NCBI RefSeq assembly: GCF_900101265.1 | Contig: NZ_FMZS01000009.1 | Span: 1-64,000 of the forward strand | DNA from: Massilia sp. PDC64 | Lineage (GTDB): Bacteria > Pseudomonadota > Gammaproteobacteria > Burkholderiales > Burkholderiaceae_D | Direction of reading: 5' to 3' | Length of the DNA stretch: 64,000 bases | Part shown: piece after piece, positions 9,265 to 18,407 of the stretch | Layout: each line of letters begins with the position of its first letter | Numbering within the stretch: position 1 is the first letter of the stretch | The notes under the pieces: model-generated | Told to the model about the DNA's origin: nothing | Database searches by the model: none | What the model saw: only the letters and a program-made list of their open reading frames with translations | Program-made: the position numbers and the translations under genes

Positions 9265-9738
9265 ATGAAAAGCGTGACGTTTTCCGAAATCGAGCGCGTC
9301 CGGAAGGGACCGCATCGCCCCACTTCGATCGACCCTGCACAGCGCCGGGTGCTCCTCCTGCTGAGCATGGTGCTGGGCCTGCCTGCCCTGGTGCTCGCCT
9401 TCCACCTCGTCGATCCGACGGCGCCGCTCGGCTACATCGTCGTGCCGGTACTGCTGGGTGGGCTGCTGCCGGCGATCGCGCGCACGCTCCCCGGCCGCTT
9501 CGAGGTCACGACGCGCTTTTCCGCCTGCCACCTGGTCGGCACGCTGGACGATGCGATGGCACAGCTCGGCTATGTGCCGGTCGAACGCGGCCCCGGCAGC
9601 GTGCGCTACCGCATGCGCGCCGCGCGCTGGCCCGCATGGAGGAACGCGGACATCATGGTGACCGTGCGCGACCACATGCTCGAAGTCGCCGGCCCCGTGC
9701 GCACCTTGCAAGCGCTGCGCAGCCAACTCAGTTGCTGA
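9265..9738 (+). CDS. Small inner-membrane protein of unknown function
   Basis: This 157-residue protein is preceded by an AAAGGA ribosome site. Two adjacent hydrophobic helices (VLLLLSMVLGLPALVLAFHLV and YIVVPVLLGGLLPAIA, about residues 30-72) form a hairpin. A soluble domain of about 85 residues follows and ends in a cysteine. No family is recognised. Its stop codon is close to the convergent permease gene. Confidence 0.65.
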   Translation: MKSVTFSEIERVRKGPHRPTSIDPAQRRVLLLLSMVLGLPALVLAFHLVDPTAPLGYIVVPVLLGGLLPAIARTLPGRFEVTTRFSACHLVGTLDDAMAQLGYVPVERGPGSVRYRMRAARWPAWRNADIMVTVRDHMLEVAGPVRTLQALRSQLSC

Positions 9739-9744
9739 CAGCCC

Positions 9745-11712
9745 TCAGACCTTCATCGGCAGGATCACCATCTGCAAGCCTTCCAGGTGCAGCCGGCGCT
9801 GCACCGCCAGCGCCGCCTGGTTGTGCAGCAGCCGCGTGAACCAGTTATCGGATGCGAAGATCAATTTACTGGTGAAGAAGATCGAGTTCGGATACTCGTG
9901 ATTGATCTGCTCGCACATGCGGGTCACCTCTTCCACCGCGTCCGTGCCGAAGCCGATGTACGACGCCGACGCCATCCCGTGGCTCTGGCAGAAATCGACG
10001 AAGTATTCCAGCGTCCGCGCCGCATCCGTCCGCATCTTCTCGAGCGCACCCTCGCCGCCATAGGCGTGGGCGTCGACCGTGCGCGCGTTCACGAACAGGA
10101 AGTTCTTGAAGTGGCCGGGGAACATGCGCAGCACCCACAGCAGCGCGTGCAGACCGCCGCCGCGCGAGTTACCGACGATGAAGACGGCCGTCTGCGCATC
10201 GGGCTCCGGATCGACGGCTTCCTTCACGGGGCCGAACGGCTGGTTGGCGAACACGCGGTCGACGGACCGGATAGCGCGCTTGGTTTCGCGGTAGTGGTTG
10301 CGGATGAAGATGCACAGGCCGGCGATGGCGGCGATGATCAGCGCCGTGGCCCAGCCGCCCTGCGTAAACCGTTCGACGAGCAGCACGGCCAGGATGCCGG
10401 CGCAGATGATGAAACCCGTCAGCGACAGCAGGAAGCGCCGCACCCAGCGCGCGTTGTCGGTGTCCTTCCGATGGCGCCACCAGTACAGGCACAGGCCGAA
10501 CAGCGAGATGGCGAACGTGAGGAACACGGAGATCGAATACAGCACGACGAGCAGCGTGACCTGGCCGCGCGTCCAGAACAGGATCGCCAGCGCGGCGATG
10601 CCCATCACGAGGATGCCGTTCTGCGTGACGAGGCGCGTGGACAGGTAGCGGAACTGGTGCGGCACCCACGAATCGCCCGCCATGTTCGACAGCACCGACG
10701 GCCCGCCGAGGAAGCCGGTATTCGCGGCCACGAACAGGAGTCCGGCCTCGAACGCGAGGACGACGGCGAGCACGATCTGGTTCACCACCTCGCCGCCCAG
10801 GCCCATGCTGGCGATGATGCGGCGGAAGGTGGTCGCATTCAGCGTCTCGCCCGCGGTCGGCTGCGCATCCCACAGCAGGTACAAAAGGATGATGCCGCCG
10901 GCCGTGACGGCCAGCGACAGGGCCATGTAGAACATCGTCATCTTGCCCGTGCGGACGCGCGGCTCGGCCAGCAGGTTGACGTTGTTCGACACCGCCTCGA
11001 GGCCCGTATAGGTACCGCCGCCCTGCGAGTACGCGAGCAGCAGCATGCCAGCCACGCCGGCCCAGCCGATCTCGCCGGCCAGCGAGTTCGTCTCGGCCAT
11101 CGTGTCCGGCACCAGTTGCGGCAGGTGCGACGCATGCGCGACGATGCCGTACACGATCAGCACGAGGTGCGTGGCGACGAAGCCGAGGAAGATCGGCAGC
11201 AGGATCTGGATCGCCTCCTTCAGCCCGCGCAGATTCATCACGATCAGCAGGCCGATGAAGAACGCCTCGGCCCAGAGCTTATAGGGCTGGAAGCCGAGCG
11301 GCAGGAACGACGCGAGCGCATCGACGCCGGACGCGATCGAGATCGCGATGGTCAGCACGTAGTCGAGAATCAGGGCGCAGCCGGACACGAGGCCCAGGTA
11401 CGGTCCGACGAGCTTGGTGGCCACGCGATAGCCACCGCCCCCGGTCGGGAACAGTTCGATCACCTGGTTGTACGCGAGCGCGATGATGAAGACGGTGACG
11501 GCGGTGGCGACGGCCATGTACAGGCCGAGGTGGGTATGGGCGCCAAGCGCGCGAAAGGTTTCTTCCGGACCGTACGAGGACGACGACAGGCCGTCCGCAC
11601 CGAGACCGACCCAGGCGAGGAAGGCGACCAGGGCCATCGAGTGGCGCGTCTCGCTCTTCATGGGGTCGAGCGGCTTGCCGAGGATGATCTCGCGTATTTT
11701 CTTATTCTTCAT
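9745..11712 (-). CDS. APC-superfamily permease with C-terminal cytoplasmic domain (KimA/YdaO-like)
   Basis: The 655-residue protein has about 12 membrane segments. Hallmarks of amino acid/polyamine/potassium APC carriers include GADGLSSSSYGPEETF, the glycine-rich LFPTGGGGYRVA in helix 3 and YSQGGGTYTGLEAVSNN. The last 170 residues form a soluble alpha/beta domain (AVFIVGNSRGGGLHALLWVL) resembling the universal-stress-like regulatory domain of KimA-type high-affinity potassium importers. Potassium uptake is therefore the leading guess, and amino acid transport is the alternative. It is a single gene with its promoter between 11713 and the tRNA. Confidence 0.75.
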   Translation of the reverse strand: MKNKKIREIILGKPLDPMKSETRHSMALVAFLAWVGLGADGLSSSSYGPEETFRALGAHTHLGLYMAVATAVTVFIIALAYNQVIELFPTGGGGYRVATKLVGPYLGLVSGCALILDYVLTIAISIASGVDALASFLPLGFQPYKLWAEAFFIGLLIVMNLRGLKEAIQILLPIFLGFVATHLVLIVYGIVAHASHLPQLVPDTMAETNSLAGEIGWAGVAGMLLLAYSQGGGTYTGLEAVSNNVNLLAEPRVRTGKMTMFYMALSLAVTAGGIILLYLLWDAQPTAGETLNATTFRRIIASMGLGGEVVNQIVLAVVLAFEAGLLFVAANTGFLGGPSVLSNMAGDSWVPHQFRYLSTRLVTQNGILVMGIAALAILFWTRGQVTLLVVLYSISVFLTFAISLFGLCLYWWRHRKDTDNARWVRRFLLSLTGFIICAGILAVLLVERFTQGGWATALIIAAIAGLCIFIRNHYRETKRAIRSVDRVFANQPFGPVKEAVDPEPDAQTAVFIVGNSRGGGLHALLWVLRMFPGHFKNFLFVNARTVDAHAYGGEGALEKMRTDAARTLEYFVDFCQSHGMASASYIGFGTDAVEEVTRMCEQINHEYPNSIFFTSKLIFASDNWFTRLLHNQAALAVQRRLHLEGLQMVILPMKV

Positions 11713-11862
11713 CGTACAGGCCGCCTTGCCGGACGGCGCGTTTGCTCAGGTAGGCGAGATCATACGCCGGAACGTTCCCTGCGCCCACTGCGCCCACTGC
11801 CGGGCGCACGCACTCTGGTCAGTTTTGCATTCCATGTGCTAATATGCGCGCCTGCGCTTGCA

Positions 11863-11947
11863 GCCTCTGTGGCGGAATTGGTAGACGCACTTGACTCAAA
11901 ATCAAGCGCCGAAAGGCGTGCCGGTTCGATTCCGGCCGGAGGCACCA
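11863..11947 (+). tRNA. tRNA-Leu (anticodon CAA)
   Basis: The acceptor stem GCCTCTG pairs with CGGAGGC. The anticodon stem CTTGA/TCAAG encloses the loop CTCAAAA with anticodon CAA. A long variable arm (CGCCGAAAGGCG) and a T-arm with TTCGATT are present, and CCA is encoded. The length of 85 bases and the class II variable arm confirm leucine. It reads UUG codons. Its T-arm is the insertion point of the island that follows. Confidence 0.97.
11927..11939 (+). repeat. attL core in the tRNA-Leu T-arm
   Basis: CGATTCCGGCCGG here is repeated exactly at 28122-28134. It covers the T-loop and the 3' side of the T-stem, a common crossover site for P4-type integrases. Confidence 0.6.
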
Positions 11948-12070
11948 ATACCTTGTAGCAACACGTACCATCGAATGCCGAAACCCGCGACTCTCATAGA
12001 GGTCGCGGGTTTTTTGTTGTGCCGTGTCGTGCCATCAAAAACCACGACAGCCCATGTTTTTGATAGTACT

Positions 12071-12111
12071 TTTGTTGGTACCCGCAAAAAAGCCAACAAG
12101 CAGGTACCAAC
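12071..12111. repeat. Integrase arm-type sites, left end
   Basis: TTTGTTGGTACC at 12071-12082 and an inverted GTTGGTACC at 12103-12111 lie just upstream of the integrase, the second touching its ATG. The same 12-mer occurs twice in tandem at the right end of the island. Placement on both ends suggests integrase arm binding, and the site at the ATG could also give autoregulation. Confidence 0.5.
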
Positions 12112-13336
12112 ATGGCCTTAACGGATACCTTCGTCAGGCAGGTCAAGCACTCCGGCAAGCCGGCCGGGGACAAGTACACGGACGGCCTGGCGCTATACCT
12201 GCTGGTAAAGGCGGCAGGTAAGTATTGGCGCTTGAGCTACCGATTCAACGGCAAACAGCGGCTGCTGGCGCTTGGGGTCTATCCGACCGTCACGTTAGCC
12301 AAGGCTCGCCAGCTGCGTGACGAGGCACGCAAGCTGGTCAGCGCCGGTATCGACCCGATGCAGGCCAAGTGAGAAGAACGTGCTGCGAAGACGCTGGCCG
12401 CGTCGAACAGCTTTGAAGACGTGGCCCGAGCCTACCTCGCCAAGGTTGCAACCGACCGCGCCGCGAGCACGCTGGAGAAAAACACGTCCTGGCTTGAGCG
12501 GAACGTATTCCCCATCATCGGCGATCGGCCCATCACGTCTATCGGACCACGTGACGTGCTGACGATGCTGCAGAAGATCGAAGCGCGGCGCTGTGGAGTC
12601 GGCGCACAAGATCAAGCAGCTATGCGGCCAGGTGTTCCGGTTCGCGGTTGCCGCCGGAATGGCTGATCGTGATGTAACGGCGGACCTCCGTGGTGCGCTC
12701 TCCGCCGTGCCAAAGGCCCACTACGCCTCGATCAAGGAGCCTGCTCAAGTCGGCCCACTGCTACGAGCGATTCACGCATACACCGGCCATCCATACGCGC
12801 AAGCGGCTCTGAAGCTCTCGCCGCTGCTGTTCGTTCGGCCGGGCGAACTGCGGGCCGCCGAGTGGGCCGAGTTCAACCTGGATGCCGCCGAATGGCGCAT
12901 CCCGGGCGCTAAAATGAAGATGGGCGTCGATCACATCGTCCCGCTGGCGCGGCAGGCCGTCGACGTGCTGCGCTCGATGCACGCGCTCACTGGTCAGGGC
13001 AAGTATGTTTTCCCCAGCATCCGCACCAATGATCGCTGTATGAGCGAAAACACCGTGAACGCGGCACTGCGCTCGATGGGCTACAGCAAAGACATGATGA
13101 CCGCCCACGGCTTCCGCGCGATGGCGCGCACGATCCTGGACGAAGTGTTGGGCGAGCGTGTGGACCTGATCGAGCATCAACTAGCACACGCAGTCCGCGA
13201 TACCAACGGTCGGGCCTACAACCGCACTGCTCACCTGCCGGCACGGCAGGAAATGATGCAGCGGTGGGCCGATTACCTTACCGAGCTGAGTACGGAGTCT
13301 TTCACTTTCGGGAACGGACGAGAGTCAGAACCGTGA
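12112..13336 (+). pseudogene. P4-type tyrosine integrase, broken by a stop and a frameshift
   Basis: The N-terminal arm-binding part (MALTDTFVRQVKHSGKPAGD, YRFNGKQRLLALGVYPTV) runs to an in-frame TGA at 12370, after D-P-M-Q-A-K. The same frame resumes at once with the core-binding domain (SFEDVARAYLAKVA). Near 12590 the reading shifts +1 into the catalytic domain. That domain retains all active-site residues: Arg in LFVRPGELR, H-x-x-R in TAHGFRAMAR, His in EHQLAHAV and the nucleophile Tyr in GRAYNRTAH. Restoring both lesions gives about 407 residues, normal for the family. The gene sits directly after its tRNA-Leu target. Two lesions make decay more likely than a single sequencing error. Confidence 0.85.
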
Positions 13337-13340
13337 CTGG

Positions 13341-13967
13341 ATGACGTCAATCGATCAATCGGCAGCATTTGACAAAATGGAGCAGTCGCGCATGGACCTC
13401 GAAACATGGAAACTGGAAAATGAAAAGAAAAAGCGCGGCCAGGTTGAATGGCTCAGAAAGCTGAACCTGTCATATGACGACCTTTTAAAGCTGACTGCCT
13501 CGCTTATCCTTCAAGGACAAGAAAATGCTCGAGAGCATGAAAGGTTGCGGCAAGAGCTACGAAATGCGGGTACGTATTACTCGCTAGTTGATGCCATGGA
13601 CAATCCAAAATTTTCCCGTGCGGGCATTTTGCATGTGATTAAAGAACATGCAGCACGCCATGGCGACGAAAGCCCTGCGGCGAAATCGATAGCGAAGGCT
13701 GTGGCCGCAGTCGAGTCTATGCAGAAAGACAAGGCTCAAGAAATTGCGCGTCGAGGACCCGAGGTCAGGAAGGCAAAGATGGAGTTGTTGAAAGCAGAAA
13801 CCATTAAATTGTTCGAGCAAAGAAAATGGAAAAGTGTGCCAGCCGCTGCACACGATATAACCCCAGTGATCGTTGCGCTCTCAAAAAACGGTAACGGTGA
13901 CCTACTGCCAACAACAACAAAACCGCTCGAATGGATCAGGGCCCACAAAAGCAGGCCGAAAAAGTAG
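13341..13967 (+). CDS. Hypothetical helical protein of the island
   Basis: This 208-residue protein begins five bases after the integrase stop. It is rich in Lys, Glu and Ala, with a predicted coiled-coil stretch in the first 70 residues (MDLETWKLENEKKKRGQVEWL) and another at 110-155. It has no signal peptide, no membrane segment and no recognised catalytic motif. The AT content and codon style differ from the flanking integrase. The C-terminus (PLEWIRAHKSRPKK) is basic. Function is unknown; its position suggests a lifestyle or regulatory gene of the island. Confidence 0.6.
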   Translation: MTSIDQSAAFDKMEQSRMDLETWKLENEKKKRGQVEWLRKLNLSYDDLLKLTASLILQGQENAREHERLRQELRNAGTYYSLVDAMDNPKFSRAGILHVIKEHAARHGDESPAAKSIAKAVAAVESMQKDKAQEIARRGPEVRKAKMELLKAETIKLFEQRKWKSVPAAAHDITPVIVALSKNGNGDLLPTTTKPLEWIRAHKSRPKK

Positions 13968-14097
13968 GCTTCACTGGGCAAAAGCTACATCGCAGGTAGC
14001 GGACCATAGCCCGAAGTCGTCGAGATGCTTTAGTGCAAAACCTACTTCGTGAATCATCAACTACATTGTGCTATCGCACACTGTTAGGAGCTGTTTC

Positions 14098-14304
14098 ATG
14101 TCACAGCGCGTTATCCGCATCGCCGAGTTAGCCACCACCAAAGGCAAGCCAGGCAAACTGCCAGTCAGCCCAACCACCATATGGCGCTGGGTCCGTGAAG
14201 GCCGATTCCCGAAGCCCTTCAAGCTCGGCGATTCCGTCACCGTATGGGACGCCGCCGAGGTCGATGCTTTCATCGAGCGCCAGTCCGGGAGTGCTGCACG
14301 ATGA
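14098..14304 (+). CDS. AlpA-family transcriptional regulator
   Basis: This 68-residue winged-helix/MerR-like DNA-binding protein (MSQRVIRIAELATTKG, SPTTIWRWVREGRFPKPFKLG, AAEVDAFIERQ) is typical of AlpA. In P4-type islands AlpA controls excision by activating the integrase or acting as an excisionase. A TAGGAG site sits eight bases before the ATG. An upstream in-frame start at 14068 lacks a ribosome site. The stop codon overlaps the next ATG (ATGA at 14301), so the two genes are coupled. Confidence 0.85.
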   Translation: MSQRVIRIAELATTKGKPGKLPVSPTTIWRWVREGRFPKPFKLGDSVTVWDAAEVDAFIERQSGSAAR

Positions 14305-14606
14305 GCACAGCACAGGCTAATCCACCGGCCGACCGCGCCGCCATCATGGCCGCGATCCTCGCCGCCATGCCCGGCAACGATATCGTCAACCAGCGTCAGC
14401 GAATGCTGACGGCCATGCAAAAGCTAGGGAGCGTAACCACGTTCGAGGGTTCGCGCTTTCTCGACTGTTACGACCCCAGGGCACGGGTCCACGAGTTGCG
14501 CCAGGCCGGCACCCGCATTAAGACCGTGATCCGTGCCGAGCGAACCGAGAGCGGTAACATCCACCGGGTAGGCGTGTACCTTCTGGAGGGCGGTGCCCAT
14601 GGTTGA
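14301..14606 (+). CDS. Winged-helix DNA-binding protein (HTH_39-like)
   Basis: This 101-residue protein has the pattern RQRMLTAMQKLGSVTTFEGSRF, then Y-D-P-R-A-R-V-H-E-L-R-Q-A-G-T-R-I-K-T. That is the usual form of short winged-helix proteins found beside phage and island primases. It overlaps AlpA at its start and the primase ATG (14599) at its end, so the three were translated as one operon. It probably regulates replication genes of the island. Confidence 0.75.
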   Translation: MSTAQANPPADRAAIMAAILAAMPGNDIVNQRQRMLTAMQKLGSVTTFEGSRFLDCYDPRARVHELRQAGTRIKTVIRAERTESGNIHRVGVYLLEGGAHG

Positions 14607-16730
14607 CGCCTATACAAACAGCAATCGCGCGCACTGGCGGGATGGATCGTCGATAACCAGTTCAACCAAGGAGCGCGGGGCGCCGTTTGAAGCGGCGGCG
14701 TTGTCACAGTTCCGTGAAGCCATCGTAGCGGCCGGCCTGACGCCACCCGAAACGATTCAAGCGGACGGCAAGCTACGCCGCTTTTCAAGCAACGGCAAAG
14801 CAAGGGACGACGCCGGCTGGTACGAGCTGCACGGTGGGGATGTCCCTGCAGGAACGTTTGGCGACCATCGTACAGATCTTCACCGCGCGACTGGGGCTGG
14901 ACGAAGTGCGGGCAGCTATCGAAGCCGTGCTGCATGGGCCTGCGACTGCACAGGAATCGCCACAAGGCGATAGCGTGGTGCTCGCAGGGGCAACCGCGGC
15001 GAAAGCCAAGATCAAGCGCATAAGCCCCGATTCCGTGACGTGCAGCTATGGCGGCGGTACGTTCGACGTGTCGCACCGTGGCGTGTTCTTCATCGGCGCC
15101 GATAAGGACGGCAACGAGCAACCGCCACGCTGGATCTGCTCTCCGCCGTCCGTGGTGGCGAAGACGCGGGACGCGAAAAGCGGTGAGTGGGGCCGGCTGC
15201 TGGAATGGCGCGACGATGACAACGTGCGGCACCAGTGGGCCATGCCTTTGGAACTACTGCAAAGCGACGGCACCGATATGCGGCGCGAGCTCGCGCGCAT
15301 GGGGTTGTCCATCGCGCCAAGCAAAGCCCAGCGGGATTTGCTGGCGTCGTTCCTGCAGGTCTGGCCAGTCGAAAATCGGGCGCGTTGCGTGGAGCGGCTG
15401 GGCTGGCACGGCGCGGTGTATGTAACGCCCTCGGAGTCCGTCGGCCAAGAGGACGAAATTGTGGTGTTCCAGAATGCCCATGCGATTGACCCGGCACTGT
15501 CCGCCGCCGGAACGCTGGACGAGTGGCGCGCATCGGTGGTGCGACTATCGGTGGGGAATTCACGCCTGGTGTTCGCCCTGTCAGCCGCATTTGCTGGGCC
15601 GCTTGCCGATGTGGCCGGCGAGGACTCCGGCGGCTTTCATCTGCGCGGCGATTCGTCGTCGGGCAAGACCACGGCGCTGAAGGTGGCCGCTTCTGTGTGG
15701 GGAAATCCGAACAGCTACCCGCGACTGTGGCGCGCAACGGCGAACGGCCTGGAAGGGCTGGCGGCGCTTCACAATGACGGACTGCTGATCCTGGACGAGC
15801 TGAGCCAGATCGATCCCAAGGAAGCTTGGGAAGCGGCCTACCTGCTGGCGAACGGCCAGGGCAAAGCAAGGGCGTCGCGTACTGGTGCGGCCCGCCAGGC
15901 GGCGCGTTGGCGGCTGCTGTTCCTCTCTGCTGGTGAAGAATCGCTGACCGCGTTGATGGCGCGTGCCGGGCGCAAGGCGAACGCGGGACAGGAAATCCGC
16001 CTCGCTGACATCGATGCCGATGCAGGGGCCGGGATGGGCACGTTTGAAGTGCTGCACGATCAAACCAGTCCGACAGCGCTGGCGCTGGCCGTCAAAGATG
16101 CTGCCATCGGCAACCACGGTACGGCGGGGATAGCCTGGCTGCGCTGCATCGTGGCGGACCGGGCGACCTTACCGGACATGATCGCGGAAGGCATTAAGGG
16201 CTTCGTTGACGACATGGTGTTGGGTGACGCAGCCGGTCAGGTACTGCGCGTGGCGCGACGCTTCGGTCTGGTAGCGGTGGCTGGGGAGCTGGCAACGCAC
16301 TACGGAGTGACGGGCTGGGCGACCGGGGAGGCGATGACGGCGGCGCGCAAGTGCTTCGTGGCTTGGCTGGAATCGTTCGGCGGGACAGGCAACCGTGAGG
16401 AACGCAATATCCTGTCCCAAGTACGGGCTTTCTTCGAGGCGCATGGGGCAAGCCGGTTCGAGGACATTCATGCCGGCGGCGATCAACGGATCATCAACCG
16501 CGCCGGCTTTTACCGTACCGGGCCCAATGGGGAGCGTGAATTCCTCGTGCTGCCGGAAGCATTCAGGTGAACTCTGCCAGGGGTTCAGTGAAAAGGCTGT
16601 CAAAGATATCTTGATCAGCGCCGGAATGCTCATCACTGCCAAAGACGGCAAGCCGGCACAGCTGATGCGCCTCCCCGGTCTTGGTCCCACGCGAGCATAC
16701 CTCTTACGACATGGCGGCAGCGATGAATGA
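14599..16730 (+). pseudogene. P4-type primase/helicase (DUF927), deleted and frameshifted
   Basis: Frame 1 encodes the normal N-terminus (FREAIVAAGLTPPETIQADG, DDAGWYELHGGDVPAGTFG), then jumps straight to D-L-H-R-A-T-G. The zinc/Toprim primase section expected between these appears deleted. A +1 shift in the GGGG run near 14895 moves to frame 2, giving L-D-E-V-R-A-A-I-E-A-V and a DUF927 helicase domain. This keeps its P-loop G-D-S-S-S-G-K-T-T and Walker B LLILDEL. Frame 2 stops at 16570. A further +1 shift there would restore the true C-terminus (SEKAVKDILISAGML, RLPGLGPTRAYLL) to 16730. The 578-residue helicase part could still be made from a start near 14834. Confidence 0.8.
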
Positions 16731-16752
16731 GCGCACACGCAAGCCGAACGGC

Positions 16753-16962
16753 GGTTACGACGGCTACGGCGGTTACACCTAGCATCCATGCGGGTTTGGG
16801 TGTAACCGGGGCTGTAACCGCCGTTTTGTCAGCGGTTACGCTCCAGTACAGGTAACCGCTGTAACCCGTCAAATACGGCGCAGGTTACGTCGTGCGGTTA
16901 CGCCGAAAACCGCACGGATACTGGCTTTGCGCGGGGATGAGCATTCTGTAACCGCCGTAACA
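16753..16962. repeat. GGTTAC iteron array, candidate island replication origin
   Basis: Ten exact GGTTAC/GTAACC hexamers occur in about 200 bases, at 16753, 16771, 16802, 16814, 16834, 16852, 16861, 16883, 16896 and 16948. Near matches lie at 16762 and 16957. Most extend to GCGGTTACR. Both orientations are mixed. The array starts just after the primase/helicase gene and ends beside an A-rich stretch (GTGAAAAAGG). Iterons next to the P4 alpha-type protein are the expected form of a replication origin, though binding is not shown. Confidence 0.65.
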
Positions 16963-17347
16963 GTGAAAAAGGTAATGCTACGCAAAGCACTTCCCTACCG
17001 GACGGTGAATCGTGAAGTCGGACGCACCGCATCAATTCGGCAAACATGGGAAGTCGGATCAATCAACAGAAGCGGGGTCGAGCGCAGTGATCGCACGGAC
17101 AACGATGACAGCGACATGCGGCTGGCTGCGCGTTCAGGTTAGCGCGCCCGTTAGTGCAGAAAGGGCGGTCCGTCGAGATCCAGATGCCGGAACAGTATGG
17201 AAGAGCTAGGCCGATGCGCGTACCCAAACGCTCCTGCGCTACTTCGGGGACATCGCCGACCTATATGGCCGGATACCGAGGATGTCGAGGACGCCAAAGC
17301 ATATACCCAAGCACGACGATCATTGATCCGCTGACATTTCGGCTGGA
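16963..17347. other. Non-coding or degraded stretch of the island
   Basis: No intact gene is visible. Short reading pieces such as LLRYFGDIADLYGRIPRM (plus strand, around 17230-17290) look like a remnant of a coding sequence, but neither the family nor the frame holds over more than about 30 codons. Confidence 0.4.
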
Positions 17348-17788
17348 TTAAATTCGACCGAGTTCAGACGACGGCAAGGGTTCGGCCAGGATGACGAAGA
17401 CGTCGCCACTGACCTCTCTCTCCACAGCAAGAACAGGAAAGATGCGATCAAGGTTGGCGTACTTCGACCATTCGCCTGAGCCATGTTCTTCCGTCGGAGG
17501 GGATGACATGAGGACGAATCCTGTTTTACCCGCTTCCAAAGCTTCGATGCTCTTTAACCGCCCGTTATAGCCGATGCGTTGGTCAGTCTGTTTTTCTTGA
17601 TAATGTTTCTGATCAAAGCATCCAACGCGGAGATACGCCCCTGGTGTAGAAGAATTTCGAATTCTTTGCCCAGGTGCCTGCCATAGCTGCATTAACACCA
17701 AACCGGCAGTATTGAATGAGTCCCATGAATTCGCCGGGGTCCCGTAGTGGACGAAACCGTAGCGTTTACAAAATTCGGTAATGTTCAT
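17348..17788 (-). CDS. Hypothetical protein next to the GTPase pair
   Basis: This 146-residue cytoplasmic protein (MNITEFCKRYGFVHYGTPAN to LAEPLPSSELGRI) is not recognised. It is globular with mixed alpha/beta character, many aromatic residues and no signal or membrane helix. The ribosome site is weak. It follows the GTPase/partner pair on the same strand after an 88-base gap, so it may be a third member of that cassette or an independent gene. The lower GC fits recent acquisition. Confidence 0.55.
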   Translation of the reverse strand: MNITEFCKRYGFVHYGTPANSWDSFNTAGLVLMQLWQAPGQRIRNSSTPGAYLRVGCFDQKHYQEKQTDQRIGYNGRLKSIEALEAGKTGFVLMSSPPTEEHGSGEWSKYANLDRIFPVLAVEREVSGDVFVILAEPLPSSELGRI

Positions 17789-17876
17789 TGATTAGTCAAT
17801 TCGTCGCCTGCCAATAAGGATTGCCAACTGGCAAAAAATTCTCGAATGTAGGCGGGCTTAGGTTGGTGAGCGGCTC

Positions 17877-18407
17877 TTAGGTACTTAACGGAAAATCGCG
17901 TATAACACGGTGCGACCTATGTGGGAAGAGCCCAGTTGCCGCTATGTCCTTTAGGCGTTTTATCGCCGTCTCAAGGACAGATGGTTCAAAGACCTGCAGC
18001 TCGAGATGAGTAAGGTTGGAGAAGCATTGTGCCTGCTCTCTTTGGAAGATGGCAGATTGCAGCCTTTCAGTTAGATCAACTAGCCGAGGCCTGAGTGTTG
18101 AGAGTGTTGGCGTAACATGGACCGAGAAGACAGTAGCAACTGCCCACACCGAGCTGCTTCCTCTTTGTATGGCTGACGCGGGGAGACGCGCGCGGAGTCC
18201 AACCATCGCCACTACATTCTTCTTAGGCACAAGCCACCCGGACTGTAGCCAATTCGCTCGAAGAATCGGCACGAGTGCGTCAGACTCTTGCAGCTCACTC
18301 GCGGTAGGGGATAACAGATTAAGGAGGCGAGCGTCGACCTTTCGATCATTGGGGGAAAACTCATACCCAGCTGATCCAGGGCAGACGTAGATGTTAGTCA
18401 AGTTCAC
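17877..18407 (-). CDS. Unknown partner protein coupled to the GTPase
   Basis: This 176-residue protein starts at GTG 18407, overlapping the stop codon of the GTPase gene (GTGA). The overlap implies coupled translation and a shared function. The sequence (MNLTNIYVCPGSAGYEF, ANWLQSGWLVPKKNVVAMVG) suggests a beta-rich core followed by a helical half (RPRLVDLTERLQSAIFQREQ). No catalytic motif or membrane segment is seen. It could be an effector, or a regulator of the GTPase such as an activating or docking protein. No known family was recognised. Confidence 0.6.
   Translation of the reverse strand: MNLTNIYVCPGSAGYEFSPNDRKVDARLLNLLSPTASELQESDALVPILRANWLQSGWLVPKKNVVAMVGLRARLPASAIQRGSSSVWAVATVFSVHVTPTLSTLRPRLVDLTERLQSAIFQREQAQCFSNLTHLELQVFEPSVLETAIKRLKDIAATGLFPHRSHRVIRDFPLST

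Noticed and set aside
9159..9839. Plus-strand frame of 226 codons over the small membrane protein
   Set aside because: It is a shifted reading of the 9265-9738 gene, rich in Arg/Pro/Ala, and runs into the permease antisense.
14834..16570. 578-residue DUF927 protein taken as an intact gene
   Set aside because: The upstream frame encodes the normal N-terminus and the downstream frame the normal C-terminus, so this is the middle of a broken gene, although the fragment could still be expressed.
16927..17142. 71-codon frame starting inside the GGTTAC iterons
   Set aside because: It overlaps the repeat array, has no ribosome site and no recognisable domain.
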